The position numbers and the translations under genes are program-made. A DNA stretch of 64,000 nt from contig CP095414.1 in the NCBI GenBank assembly GCA_029541985.1, positions 1,736,001 through 1,800,000 of the forward strand, given 5' to 3'. Below the pieces are notes generated by a model. That model was not told the origin of the DNA. It searched no databases and was given only the letters and a program-made list of their open reading frames with translations. This DNA comes from Bacteroidales bacterium F22. GTDB lineage: Bacteria > Bacteroidota > Bacteroidia > Bacteroidales > Bacteroidaceae. Shown here one piece after another: positions 56,574-64,000 of the stretch (position 1 is the stretch's first letter; each line of letters opens with the position of its first letter).

Positions 56574-57551
56574 ATGGATGCAAGTAGCATAGAAAAACCC
56601 TACGTAGTAGGTATCGATGTAGGGGGTACAAATACCGTTTTTGGCATCGTTGATGCTCGTGGCGAGATCAAAGCACAATCTTCTATTTCAACTCGTGGAC
56701 ACGCAACAGCTGAAGAGTACGTTAGTGCTGTATGCAATGCGATGATTCCACTAATCGAAGAAACTGTAGGTTTAGACAAAATTAAAGGAGTCGGTGTCGG
56801 AGCGCCAAACGGAAACTATTACAATGGAACGATTGAATTTGCTCCAAACTTACCATGGAGAGGGGTTATTCCATTGGCTAAATTATTTGAAGACCGCCTA
56901 GGGGTTCCTTGTGCATTGACTAATGATGCAAATGCTGCTGCCGTGGGTGAGATGACTTATGGGGTAGCCAAAGGAATGAAAAACTTCATCATGATTACAT
57001 TAGGTACTGGAGTCGGTTCTGGTATTGTTATCGATGGTCATGTCGTGTATGGTCATGATGGTTTTGCTGGAGAACTAGGTCACGTCATCGTACGTAGAGG
57101 AGCTGATGCTCGTCAATGTGGATGTGGACGTAAAGGTTGTCTAGAGGCTTATTGCTCAGCTACAGGTGTAGCACGTACAGCCAAAGAAATCGTAACCAAT
57201 GCTACTGAAGAGACTAGCTTGAGTAAGATTAAGATTGATGATATCACATCAAAAGATGTGTATGATGCTGCTGTAGCAGGAGATAAGGTAGCACAATCTA
57301 TCTTTGATTTCACAGGAAATATGCTAGGTGAAGCGATTGCTAACTTCATCGCTTTCTCTAGTCCTGAAGCAGTTGTCTTGTTTGGCGGATTGGCCAAATC
57401 AGGTAAATACATCATGGATCCTATCAAGAAATCTGTTGACACCAATGTATTGAACATCTTCAAGGGCAAAACTAAATTGTTAGTTTCAGACCTCAAAGAT
57501 AGCGATGCTGCTGTGTTGGGTGCTTCTGCATTAGCTTGGGAACTCAAGTAA
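56574..57551 (+). CDS. ROK-family glucokinase-like sugar kinase
   Basis: A 325-residue cytosolic kinase with an ASKHA fold. N-terminal phosphate motif GIDVGGTNTVFGIVD, DANAAAVGEMTYG, GTGVGSGIVIDG and the zinc site CGCGRKGCLE are present. ROK kinases of this size in Bacteroides phosphorylate glucose (glucokinase) or similar hexoses. A link to the beta-glucan locus at the other end of the window would be useful (glucose as product) but is inference. It runs 4 bases ahead of the phosphatase gene. Confidence 0.88.
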   Translation: MDASSIEKPYVVGIDVGGTNTVFGIVDARGEIKAQSSISTRGHATAEEYVSAVCNAMIPLIEETVGLDKIKGVGVGAPNGNYYNGTIEFAPNLPWRGVIPLAKLFEDRLGVPCALTNDANAAAVGEMTYGVAKGMKNFIMITLGTGVGSGIVIDGHVVYGHDGFAGELGHVIVRRGADARQCGCGRKGCLEAYCSATGVARTAKEIVTNATEETSLSKIKIDDITSKDVYDAAVAGDKVAQSIFDFTGNMLGEAIANFIAFSSPEAVVLFGGLAKSGKYIMDPIKKSVDTNVLNIFKGKTKLLVSDLKDSDAAVLGASALAWELK

Positions 57552-57555
57552 ATAG

Positions 57556-58041
57556 ATGAAGATATTATTTGTATGTCTGGGCAATATTTGTCGTTCCGCT
57601 ACTGCGCAAGCAGTAATGGAAGGCATTATTGCCCAACATGCTGTTTTGACAGCATTGGAGATAGATTCTGCGGGAATCTTAGACTATCATCAGGGAGAAC
57701 TTCCTGATAGTAGGATGCGGATGCATGCCGCTCGTCGCGGCTATGACCTGACTCATCGGTCACGTCCTGTGGTCACAGATGACTTCGACATTTTCGATTT
57801 GATTATCGGGATGGACGACCGTAACATCAGTGATTTGAAAGACAAAGCCCCTTCTATCGAGGCCGAAAAGAAAATCCACCGCATGACTGATTATGCACTG
57901 CATACGGATATGGACCATGTGCCAGACCCCTATTATGGAGGAGCTAGTGGATTTGAACTCGTGCTTGACCTCTTAGAAGATTGCTGCAATGGTTTAGTGA
58001 AACATATACAAGCAAGTCAAGCATCACAACGACCTCAATAG
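57556..58041 (+). CDS. Low-molecular-weight protein-tyrosine-phosphatase
   Basis: A 161-residue cytosolic phosphatase. The P-loop CLGNICRSATAQ (7-18) matches CX5R with Cys7 and Arg13, and DPYYGG near the C-terminus carries the general acid Asp. The role may be phosphotyrosine signalling or removal of small phosphates. It follows the ROK kinase by 4 bases in one operon, a common pair of unclear meaning. Confidence 0.92.
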   Translation: MKILFVCLGNICRSATAQAVMEGIIAQHAVLTALEIDSAGILDYHQGELPDSRMRMHAARRGYDLTHRSRPVVTDDFDIFDLIIGMDDRNISDLKDKAPSIEAEKKIHRMTDYALHTDMDHVPDPYYGGASGFELVLDLLEDCCNGLVKHIQASQASQRPQ

Positions 58042-58111
58042 CTTATAAAGTAAACTGTTCCTATTTTTTTACTCATCATAATTTGTTCTATTAAAAGTTT
58101 TTCCTACTTTT

Positions 58112-58124
58112 ATGTGCGCACACA
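58112..58124 (+). promoter_or_regulatory. Candidate LacI-family operator before uxaC
   Basis: ATGTGCGCACACA contains the palindrome TGTGCGCACA and the wider form TGTG-CGCA-CACA. It lies 65 bases before the uxaC start. The site at 63702 is the same on the opposite strand except for one base (TTTATGTGCG-C/T-ACACA). LacI proteins bind such central-CG palindromes. Confidence 0.55.
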
Positions 58125-58188
58125 ATTTATGGGTATGGTCTTTTATGCCTTATCCTAACTGAATTATCTAACCAAAATCAATTCTATA

Positions 58189-59595
58189 ATGAAACAGTTT
58201 CTTGATGAGAATTTCTTATTAGAGACAGACACAGCTGCAGAACTATACCATCAACATGCGGCTAAGATGCCTATCATTGACTATCATTGTCACTTAAACC
58301 CTCAGTTAATCGCCGAAGATTATCAATTCAAAGACCTCACTGAATTGTGGCTCAGTGGAGATCACTACAAATGGCGAGCTATGCGAACCAATGGAATAGA
58401 TGAAAGATATATCACTGGTAACGCTACCAATGAGGAGAAGTTCACCGCGTGGGCTGCAACGGTACCTTATACCATGCGCAATCCCCTCTATACTTGGACG
58501 CAGTTAGAACTGAAACGTGCCTTTGGAGTAGACACTCTGCTTACCCCTGAAAGTGCTCAGGAGATTTATCACCATTGCAATCAGATGCTAGCCACCCCCG
58601 AGCGGTCTACCCGTGGGTTGATTCGTCATTTCAATGTCCATACATTATGTACTACCGATGACCCTATCGATGATTTGCGCCATCACCGAACAATTTCTGA
58701 AAGTACTTTTGAGACACGTGTCTTGCCTACTTGGCGTCCAGACAAAGCCATGGCGATAGGAGACACCCAAGCTTACAACGATTACATCGACCAGCTAGCT
58801 CTGGTATCAGACCAACCGATTGGGAATTTTCAAGAATTGGTAGATGCCTTGCAGAAACGACACGACTATTTCCATGCGATGGGCTGTCGTCTTTCTGACC
58901 ATGGACTCTCGACCTTTTACGACACGCCATACACAATCCGAGAGATTGATGCTATCTTTTCAAAGATACGTACGGGTCACCGAGCAAACAAACAGGAGAT
59001 TGCACAGTTCCAAGCATGCATGCTGATGGTTTTCGCAGAGATGGATTATGACAAGAAATGGACTCAGCAATATCACTATGGAGCCCTTCGAAACAACAAT
59101 ACAGCCATGATGAATAGAATAGGTCCAGATACTGGTTTCGATTCTATAGGTGAGTATCCTGTAGCAGAAGCTATGTCCCACTTCTTCGATCAGTTAAATA
59201 GCAATGAGAAATTGACCAAGACCATCATCTATAATCTGAACCCCAATGCTAATGAGATGATTGCAACGATGATTGGGAATTTCCAAGACGGTACCATTCC
59301 GGGAAAGATGCAATTTGGATCTGGATGGTGGTTCCTAGACCAAAAAGACGGGATGAAACAACAACTCAACACCCTATCTCAGCTAGGCTTATTGAGTCGT
59401 TTTGTAGGGATGCTTACTGATTCACGTAGTTTCGTCTCCTACCCTCGACATGAATTTTTCAGACGTATCTTGTGCAATTTATTCGGAAATGATATCGAGA
59501 ACGGAGAACTTCCTGCAAGCCAACTACCATGGGTAGGGCAAATCATAGAAAATATCTGTTATAATAATGCTCATGATTTCTTTCAATTTGATTAA
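58189..59595 (+). CDS. uxaC: Glucuronate (uronate) isomerase
   Basis: A 468-residue amidohydrolase-fold enzyme that turns D-glucuronate into D-fructuronate, or galacturonate into tagaturonate. Motifs are PIIDYHCHL (28-36), HTLCTTDDP, DHGLSTFYD, GMLTDSRSFVSYPRHE and ENICYNNAHDFFQ at the end. Its length matches UxaC. It stands alone on the plus strand but shares an operator-like site with the uxuA/uxuB/transporter operon, so all belong to one regulon of hexuronate breakdown. Confidence 0.94.
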   Translation: MKQFLDENFLLETDTAAELYHQHAAKMPIIDYHCHLNPQLIAEDYQFKDLTELWLSGDHYKWRAMRTNGIDERYITGNATNEEKFTAWAATVPYTMRNPLYTWTQLELKRAFGVDTLLTPESAQEIYHHCNQMLATPERSTRGLIRHFNVHTLCTTDDPIDDLRHHRTISESTFETRVLPTWRPDKAMAIGDTQAYNDYIDQLALVSDQPIGNFQELVDALQKRHDYFHAMGCRLSDHGLSTFYDTPYTIREIDAIFSKIRTGHRANKQEIAQFQACMLMVFAEMDYDKKWTQQYHYGALRNNNTAMMNRIGPDTGFDSIGEYPVAEAMSHFFDQLNSNEKLTKTIIYNLNPNANEMIATMIGNFQDGTIPGKMQFGSGWWFLDQKDGMKQQLNTLSQLGLLSRFVGMLTDSRSFVSYPRHEFFRRILCNLFGNDIENGELPASQLPWVGQIIENICYNNAHDFFQFD

Positions 59596-59767
59596 CATAA
59601 TCAGATGACATCATGGATGCTGTTCACTATTGTGAAAAATAAGAAGCTAAAATAAAGTCAAGAAATACATTAGCCATACAAAGAGATACAGCCCTGTTTT
59701 TGAAGGGCTAAAATAGTGCTTAAAATGCGTCATTTCTTTTTTGAACAATCACAAAAGAGAATAAACG
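59596..59767. other. A/T-rich spacer after uxaC
   Basis: This stretch holds no gene that I can support on either strand. The open frames are short and without motifs. The terminator hairpin begins at 59768. Confidence 0.6.
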
Positions 59768-59809
59768 AAGGTCACCAAAGTAAGATTTAAGTCTTACTTT
59801 GGTGACCTT
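59768..59809 (+). terminator. Long perfect hairpin after uxaC
   Basis: A perfect 18-base-pair stem (59768-59785 with 59792-59809) encloses a TTTAAG loop, followed by TCGTATTC. It is the most stable hairpin of this part of the window. The missing T tract means it may be a 3'-end stabiliser as well as a terminator. Confidence 0.65.
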
Positions 59810-59860
59810 TCGTATTCAACTTATTGAAGTCAAAGTCTTACCGGGATAACGACGAGACAC

Positions 59861-60000
59861 TACCCAACAGAAAAACCGGCTTCAATGTTAAGAGATAACA
59901 TTCTCATCACGCCACACGTAAACGCTAGTGCAGTTGAGAATAAAAGCACCGAGGCAATCATTAAAAAAATGGCTTTTCTAATCACACAAAGGCTAAAGAA
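59861..60000 (+). pseudogene. Possible remnant of a D-2-hydroxyacid dehydrogenase C-terminus
   Basis: In one frame (stop just upstream at 59825) the translation contains MLRDNILITPHVNAS followed by ENKSTEAIIKKM, which resembles the C-terminal catalytic-His region (ITPHxA) of D-isomer 2-hydroxyacid dehydrogenases. There is no room for the rest of the gene, and the frame then runs into the end of uxuA on the other strand. It is probably a decayed fragment; chance similarity is possible. Confidence 0.35.
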
Positions 60001-61182
60001 TTACTCAAAATCAGATGACTTAATGATTCCCAATTCTAATCCACGCAATTCTGCCAATCCTCGTAATCGTCCTATACAAGAATAGCCTGGATTCGTTCCT
60101 GTCTTGTGCAAATCATCAACCATCTGATGGCCATGATCAGGACGCATGGCGATTGATTTCTTGCGGCGTTGATTGAGTTGTACAAAGGCTTTCATCACAC
60201 CATACATATCGACATCTCCCTCTAGGTGGTTTGCTTCATAGAAATTGCCCGCTTCATCGCGTTTGGTACTGCGAAGATGGACGAAATCAATGCGGTCACC
60301 AAACCGCTCCATCATGTGAGCCAATTCATTATCTGAGCGTACGCCAAAAGAACCGGTACACAAGCACAAGCCGTTAGAGGTATTGGGAACGGCTTCAATC
60401 AATCGGACGAAATCCATCTCTGTAGACAAGATCCGAGGAAGTCCAAAGATAGACATCGGAGGGTCATCTGGATGAATAACCATACGGACCCCCACTTCAT
60501 CTGCGACGGGACAAATTTCTCGCAAGAAGTAAATCAGGTTCGCTCTAAGTTGTTCGGCCGTAATGTCTTTATATCCATCCAGTGCCTCTTGAAACTGCGC
60601 CACAGTAAAGGACTCTTCTGATCCTGGAAGTCCTGCGATAATATTTCTCGTCAACTGATTTCTCTCTGCTGCAGACATCTGCTCGAAACGTCTTTTGGCA
60701 GACTGCTGTTCTGCCAATGAGTATTCTGATGCCGCTCCAGGACGCTTCAAGATAAATAGATCAAATGCCACAAAAGCATCACGCTCGAAACGCAGGGCTT
60801 TAGAACCATCGGGTAGTTCATAAGCCAAATCAGTACGGGTCCAATCCAATACAGGCATAAAATTATACGTCACAATAGGAATCCCGCATAGCGCTAGATG
60901 ACGAATACTCTGTTTGTAATTCTCGATATATCTCTTGTAATCTCCTGTTTGAGTCTTGATACATTCATGTACTGGTACACTCTCGACCACACTCCAGGTC
61001 AACCCTGCAGACTCGATGATCTGTTTGCGTGCTTGGATTGCTTCTACAGTCCAGACTTCTCCGTTGGGGATTTCATGCAAAGCATTGACGACACCTGAGG
61101 CACCTGCCTGACGGATATCTGCTAGGGAGATAGGGTCGTTGGGACCATACCAACGCCATGTTTGTTCAGCATATATAGCCAT
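60001..61182 (-). CDS. uxuA: Mannonate dehydratase
   Basis: A 393-residue TIM-barrel enzyme that dehydrates D-mannonate to 2-keto-3-deoxygluconate. It has [22 protein letters not shown] at the start, [16 protein letters not shown] and LCTGSFG and [16 protein letters not shown] in the active-site region, and MRPDHGHQM for the metal site. Length is normal for UxuA. It is the last gene of the minus-strand operon, 15 bases after the reductase gene. Confidence 0.95.
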   Translation of the reverse strand: MAIYAEQTWRWYGPNDPISLADIRQAGASGVVNALHEIPNGEVWTVEAIQARKQIIESAGLTWSVVESVPVHECIKTQTGDYKRYIENYKQSIRHLALCGIPIVTYNFMPVLDWTRTDLAYELPDGSKALRFERDAFVAFDLFILKRPGAASEYSLAEQQSAKRRFEQMSAAERNQLTRNIIAGLPGSEESFTVAQFQEALDGYKDITAEQLRANLIYFLREICPVADEVGVRMVIHPDDPPMSIFGLPRILSTEMDFVRLIEAVPNTSNGLCLCTGSFGVRSDNELAHMMERFGDRIDFVHLRSTKRDEAGNFYEANHLEGDVDMYGVMKAFVQLNQRRKKSIAMRPDHGHQMVDDLHKTGTNPGYSCIGRLRGLAELRGLELGIIKSSDFE

Positions 61183-61197
61183 AATTTCTTCTTTTAG

Positions 61198-62010
61198 TTA
61201 TATAGAAAAGGAGTCATATCCTCCATCGACGATAGCCACAGTCCCTGTCACAAATGCTGAAGCATCACTAGCCAAATAATGTAGCGTACCAAATAATTCT
61301 TCAGGTTCTCCGAAACGGCCGAACGGAGTTTGATCGATAATGCATTGTCCACGGTCAGTCAGACTTCCATCAGGACGCGTCAACAAATCTTTATTCTGCT
61401 TAGTCAAGAAAAATCCAGGTGCAAGGGCATTGATACGTAAGCCAGACCCAAATTTAGTCGCCAACTCAGTCGCCATATATTTAGTAAAATTGGTGACTGC
61501 TGCTTTCGACGCAGCATAACCAACCACTCTAGTCAGTGGGCGTAAGGCAGCCATAGAAGAGAAATTGATGATGCTTCCCTTATGCTGTTCAATCATCAAC
61601 GGAGCAAATGCCATCGTCGGCATCACAGTTCCTAGAAGGTTCAAATCAACAACCTGACGGAAATCCTCCATATTTAAATCTAGAAATGTAGACTCGGGAG
61701 GAATCGTTGCCCCCTTCATGTTACCTCCCGCAGCATTGACTAAGATATCTAGTCGTCCATATCGCGCCTTGATATCTGCTGCATTTTGCTTCAAAATGGC
61801 TTCATCTAGGACATTAGTAGTCATGAAGCAAGCTTCTCCCGCTTGGTCTTGGAGGGCCTTGAGTTGAGCCTCACCAGCTTCTTGTCTGCGCCCGAGGATT
61901 ACGACTTTAGCACCTTGAGAGCACATATAAGTAACCATAGCGCTTCCCAATACCCCGCTTCCACCGGTGATAGCGACCACTTTGTCTTTTAAATCAAATA
62001 AATTTTTCAT
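61198..62010 (-). CDS. uxuB: SDR-family D-mannonate oxidoreductase (fructuronate reductase)
   Basis: A 270-residue short-chain dehydrogenase that fills the step fructuronate to mannonate. Cofactor motif TGGSGVLG (15-22), VNAAGG, SSMAALRPLTRVVGYAASK with the Tyr-x3-Lys pair, and GGYDSFSI at the C-terminus. The E. coli UxuB is of another family; the Bacillus enzyme is of this SDR type, which is why I give the name. Position between uxuA and the transporter supports it strongly, but the substrate is by context. Confidence 0.85.
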   Translation of the reverse strand: MKNLFDLKDKVVAITGGSGVLGSAMVTYMCSQGAKVVILGRRQEAGEAQLKALQDQAGEACFMTTNVLDEAILKQNAADIKARYGRLDILVNAAGGNMKGATIPPESTFLDLNMEDFRQVVDLNLLGTVMPTMAFAPLMIEQHKGSIINFSSMAALRPLTRVVGYAASKAAVTNFTKYMATELATKFGSGLRINALAPGFFLTKQNKDLLTRPDGSLTDRGQCIIDQTPFGRFGEPEELFGTLHYLASDASAFVTGTVAIVDGGYDSFSI

Positions 62011-62037
62011 TTCAATTCTATTCTTTATATCGTTGTA

Positions 62038-63510
62038 TTACAATTCTATCTTTTTATAATGTGGAACTAACAATTTCATGCCACCCCATGCTATCAAGTA
62101 AGAGACTGCACACAAGCAAAATACGATAAAATACCCTGCTGGTTTGCCTACGAATCCAAACACTTCTAGTGGCGCACGTGTAGCAGTACCCACTGAATAA
62201 TCAAATAGCATCCCTGACCCCTTGTTGATAATCATGGAACTGATTCCTCCAGCCATGCTACCGATACCAATAATGGTTCCTACTGCTGATTGAGGGAACA
62301 TGTCACTCACTGTAGAGTAAATATTTGCCGACCATGATTGATGAGCAGCACACGCGATTCCAATGATGATGATAGGATACCAGTAGGAGATTGAGCCTAG
62401 AGGTTGGGCTAAGAGTGCTAATAAAGGAAAAAAGGCAAATATCAACATTGCTCTCATGCGCCCTGCATAGGGTTTCATCCCCTTCTTATCTACAAAGTAA
62501 GTAGGTAGATATCCTCCGATGATGGAGAGCATAGTAATCGCATAGAGCACAAAAATAAGGAGTTGTGAAGTTGGGTCGCTCGAAGGCATATGGTATACAT
62601 CACTAATATATGCAGGAATCCAGAAGAGGAAGAACCACCATACACCATCTGTCATAAACTTGCCAAAGATAAAAGACCACGTCTGACGATAGGTGAAGGC
62701 ATGTAAAATACTCAGATGCTTCTCTTCGCTCTTTGGCTTATCACTGACGACCGCTTCGGGAGCATCACCATCGAGCCTGATATAAGCCAATTCAGCTTTA
62801 TTGACCCGTTTGGTCTGGTTAGGACTATCATAAAGAAAGACCCAGAAACCCATCCATACAAATCCTAGAACTCCTATCAGCACGAAAGCCATCTCCCAAC
62901 CATTACCGATGCCTATACTTTTAAAATACTGTGCCAAGGAAGGAATAGTAACTGGCGCAATCAACGCACCTACGGCAGCACCTGAATTGAAAATACTTGT
63001 CGCAAAAGCACGGTCTTTCTTAGGGAAATATTCAGCCGTCACTTTGATGGCTGCAGGGAAATTACCCGCTTCTCCCATAGCTAAGACTAGTCGAGCAGCG
63101 ACGAAATAATACACGCTGACGGTAGCAACCATCACAGCCAATGCGGATCCAGTCTCTAGCCCACTCAACGCAGCTGCACTACCTAGTCCAAGAGTAACCT
63201 CAGTACCCCAACCACAAAGAGCATGCAGACAAGCGCCTAATGACCAAATACCAATCGCCCAAAGATACCCTTTGCGCGTCCCTAGCCAATCGATGAAGCG
63301 ACCAGCAAACAATTGACTAGCCGCATAAAACAATGAAAATAAAGCCGTGATGGTTCCATAATCGCCATCTGTCCAGTGAAATTCTGGGGCTATAAAATCT
63401 TTCCAAGTTAGAGAAAGCACCTGACGGTCCATGTAGTTGACTGTGGTTGCAAAAAAGAGCATCGTACAAATCACCCAACGATAATTTGTCATTTGAGAGG
63501 TTTTACTCAT
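62038..63510 (-). CDS. Hexuronate MFS transporter (ExuT type)
   Basis: A 490-residue major facilitator with 12 helices and a cytosolic loop of about 35 residues in the middle (DGDAPEAVVSDKPKSEEKH). The N-terminal YRWVICTMLFFATTVNYMDRQVLSLTW and the motif ARLVLAMGEAGNFPAAIK match anion:cation symporters that import glucuronate and galacturonate. It is the first gene of the operon with uxuB and uxuA, so glucuronate is the best guess for its cargo. It has longer inter-helix loops than E. coli ExuT. Confidence 0.9.
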   Translation of the reverse strand: MSKTSQMTNYRWVICTMLFFATTVNYMDRQVLSLTWKDFIAPEFHWTDGDYGTITALFSLFYAASQLFAGRFIDWLGTRKGYLWAIGIWSLGACLHALCGWGTEVTLGLGSAAALSGLETGSALAVMVATVSVYYFVAARLVLAMGEAGNFPAAIKVTAEYFPKKDRAFATSIFNSGAAVGALIAPVTIPSLAQYFKSIGIGNGWEMAFVLIGVLGFVWMGFWVFLYDSPNQTKRVNKAELAYIRLDGDAPEAVVSDKPKSEEKHLSILHAFTYRQTWSFIFGKFMTDGVWWFFLFWIPAYISDVYHMPSSDPTSQLLIFVLYAITMLSIIGGYLPTYFVDKKGMKPYAGRMRAMLIFAFFPLLALLAQPLGSISYWYPIIIIGIACAAHQSWSANIYSTVSDMFPQSAVGTIIGIGSMAGGISSMIINKGSGMLFDYSVGTATRAPLEVFGFVGKPAGYFIVFCLCAVSYLIAWGGMKLLVPHYKKIEL

Positions 63511-63701
63511 AGTATTTGTCTATTTAAGGATAACATTAAGTATTTTTATTTTTCTGTGTTTTATATATTCGTTGCGTTAACAATCCGTCTTTGACACTTA
63601 GTAAATGTGTCATAAACTGCTATATTGCCCTATTAAAAGGGTTATACGAAGTGCACACATCACTCAACCAAGTAAATAAAAAGGTTAAAATTTCATTTTT
63701 C

Positions 63702-63714
63702 TGTGTACGCACAT
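63702..63714. promoter_or_regulatory. Candidate LacI-family operator between transporter and regulator
   Basis: TGTGTACGCACAT, which on the minus strand reads ATGTGCGTACACA and differs from the uxaC site by one base. It lies just upstream of the -33 box of the lacI-type gene and about 190 bases from the transporter start. A partial third copy (ATGTGTGCAC on the minus strand, 63660-63651) lies nearer the transporter. Confidence 0.55.
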
Positions 63715-63729
63715 AAATATAAAGCTTCT

Positions 63730-63761
63730 TTTGATAACAGCAAAAAAAATGCCTATATTTG
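63730..63761 (+). promoter_or_regulatory. Promoter of the LacI-type regulator gene
   Basis: TTTG (63730-63733), 20 bases, TATATTTG (63754-63761): both boxes and the spacing match the Bacteroidota promoter. Transcription would begin near 63768, about 20 bases before the ATG. Confidence 0.7.
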
Positions 63762-63782
63762 TAAAAACAAATAGGCATTTTT
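63745..63782 (+). repeat. Inverted repeat over the lacI promoter and start region
   Basis: 63745-63762 and 63767-63782 are inverted copies with one 2-base bulge and an AAAA loop. One arm contains the -7 box, the other ends 5 bases before the ATG. It could be an autoregulatory operator or, less likely, a transcript hairpin. Confidence 0.55.
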
Positions 63783-63787
63783 AGCAG

Positions 63788-64000
63788 ATGAAAAAAGAAG
63801 AAAAAGGAAAGATTCGTATTGTAGACATTGCCAAGATGGCTGGTGTATCTATTGGAACTGTTGACCGAGTACTTCATAACCGGCCCAATTTGTCGACCAA
63901 GAGTAGAGAAAAGGTAGAAGCTGTCTTGAAAGAGATTCAGTATCAACCGAACAGAAGTGCTAGTGCCTTAGCGAGGAGTAAACCGCTAGAGATCTATGCT
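63788..64000 (+). CDS. LacI-family transcriptional regulator, N-terminal part
   Basis: Only the first 71 residues are in the window. They contain the complete LacI helix-turn-helix (RIVDIAKMAGVSIGTVDRVLHN, about 10-31) and the hinge stretch YQPNRSASALARSK. The GTVDRVLHNR variant is common in LacI proteins of Bacteroidota with a periplasmic-binding-protein-like effector domain, which lies beyond the window. It is divergent from the transporter-uxuB-uxuA operon and is the probable regulator of hexuronate catabolism. Confidence 0.93.
   Translation, partial: MKKEEKGKIRIVDIAKMAGVSIGTVDRVLHNRPNLSTKSREKVEAVLKEIQYQPNRSASALARSKPLEIYA

Noticed and set aside
57149..57547. 132-codon minus-strand frame inside the ROK kinase gene
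   Set aside because: Shadow frame without motif.
63620..63946. 108-codon minus-strand frame across the lacI-type gene start
   Set aside because: It is antisense to the clear helix-turn-helix coding sequence and covers the promoter and operator.
1..64000. CRISPR array, prophage, insertion sequence or toxin-antitoxin system
   Set aside because: No regularly spaced repeats, transposase, integrase, phage structural gene or small toxin pair was recognised.

Overview
The window is chromosomal DNA from a Bacteroidota bacterium, most likely order Bacteroidales and Bacteroides-like. The evidence is two SusC/SusD pairs, a hybrid two-component regulator with a periplasmic propeller sensor, SPII lipoproteins rich in Ser/Thr near the lipobox, a three-gene fumarate reductase of the Bacteroides type, and repeated promoters of the Bacteroidota pattern (TTTG, about 20 bases, TAnnTTTG). 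Shine-Dalgarno sequences are weak or absent before most genes. I see no phage, transposon, integron or CRISPR array. The exact species cannot be read from the window.

Layout. Positions 1-1490 hold the end of argB and an iron-dependent alcohol dehydrogenase. Positions 1561-21462 are a polysaccharide utilization locus: a divergent hybrid sensor/regulator, a first SusC/SusD pair, a surface glycan-binding lipoprotein, GH5, GH3 and GH39 glycosidases, and a second SusC/SusD pair. The enzyme set suggests a beta-linked, glucose-containing plant or cereal glycan, perhaps with xylose, but the substrate is inference. Positions 21579-24557 are a tetR-fabG-rluA-cvfB operon. Positions 24763-28206 are the succinate dehydrogenase/fumarate reductase operon. 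Positions 28382-37043 are mostly housekeeping genes on the minus strand: an AraC-type regulator, an S41 protease, coaD, parE, an acetyltransferase-like protein, a Ca/Na exchanger and an rRNA-methyltransferase-like protein. A CAT-anticodon tRNA follows.

Positions 37310-40315 hold an Lrp regulator with a small membrane protein, and two FKBP prolyl isomerases. On the plus strand come a sirtuin and then a complete four-gene preQ0/preQ1 operon (queC, queF, queD, queE). Its leader contains a compact H-type pseudoknot that looks like a preQ1-I riboswitch and ends four bases before the queC start codon. Convergent to it, metG, a DUF3783 gene, a flippase and three glycosyltransferases form one minus-strand operon (50272-43320). 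Positions 50498-56341 encode a complete ABC-type tripartite exporter (ATPase, two different MacB-like permeases, adaptor, TolC).

The last part (56574-64000) has a ROK sugar kinase, a low-molecular-weight phosphatase and a hexuronate catabolic regulon: uxaC on the plus strand, and exuT-type transporter, uxuB-type reductase and uxuA on the minus strand. A divergent LacI-family regulator is cut by the window end. Two nearly identical TGTG-N4-CACA sites, one before uxaC and one between the transporter and the regulator, are the best candidates for its operators. A small degraded tail of a 2-hydroxyacid dehydrogenase may survive between uxaC and uxuA.
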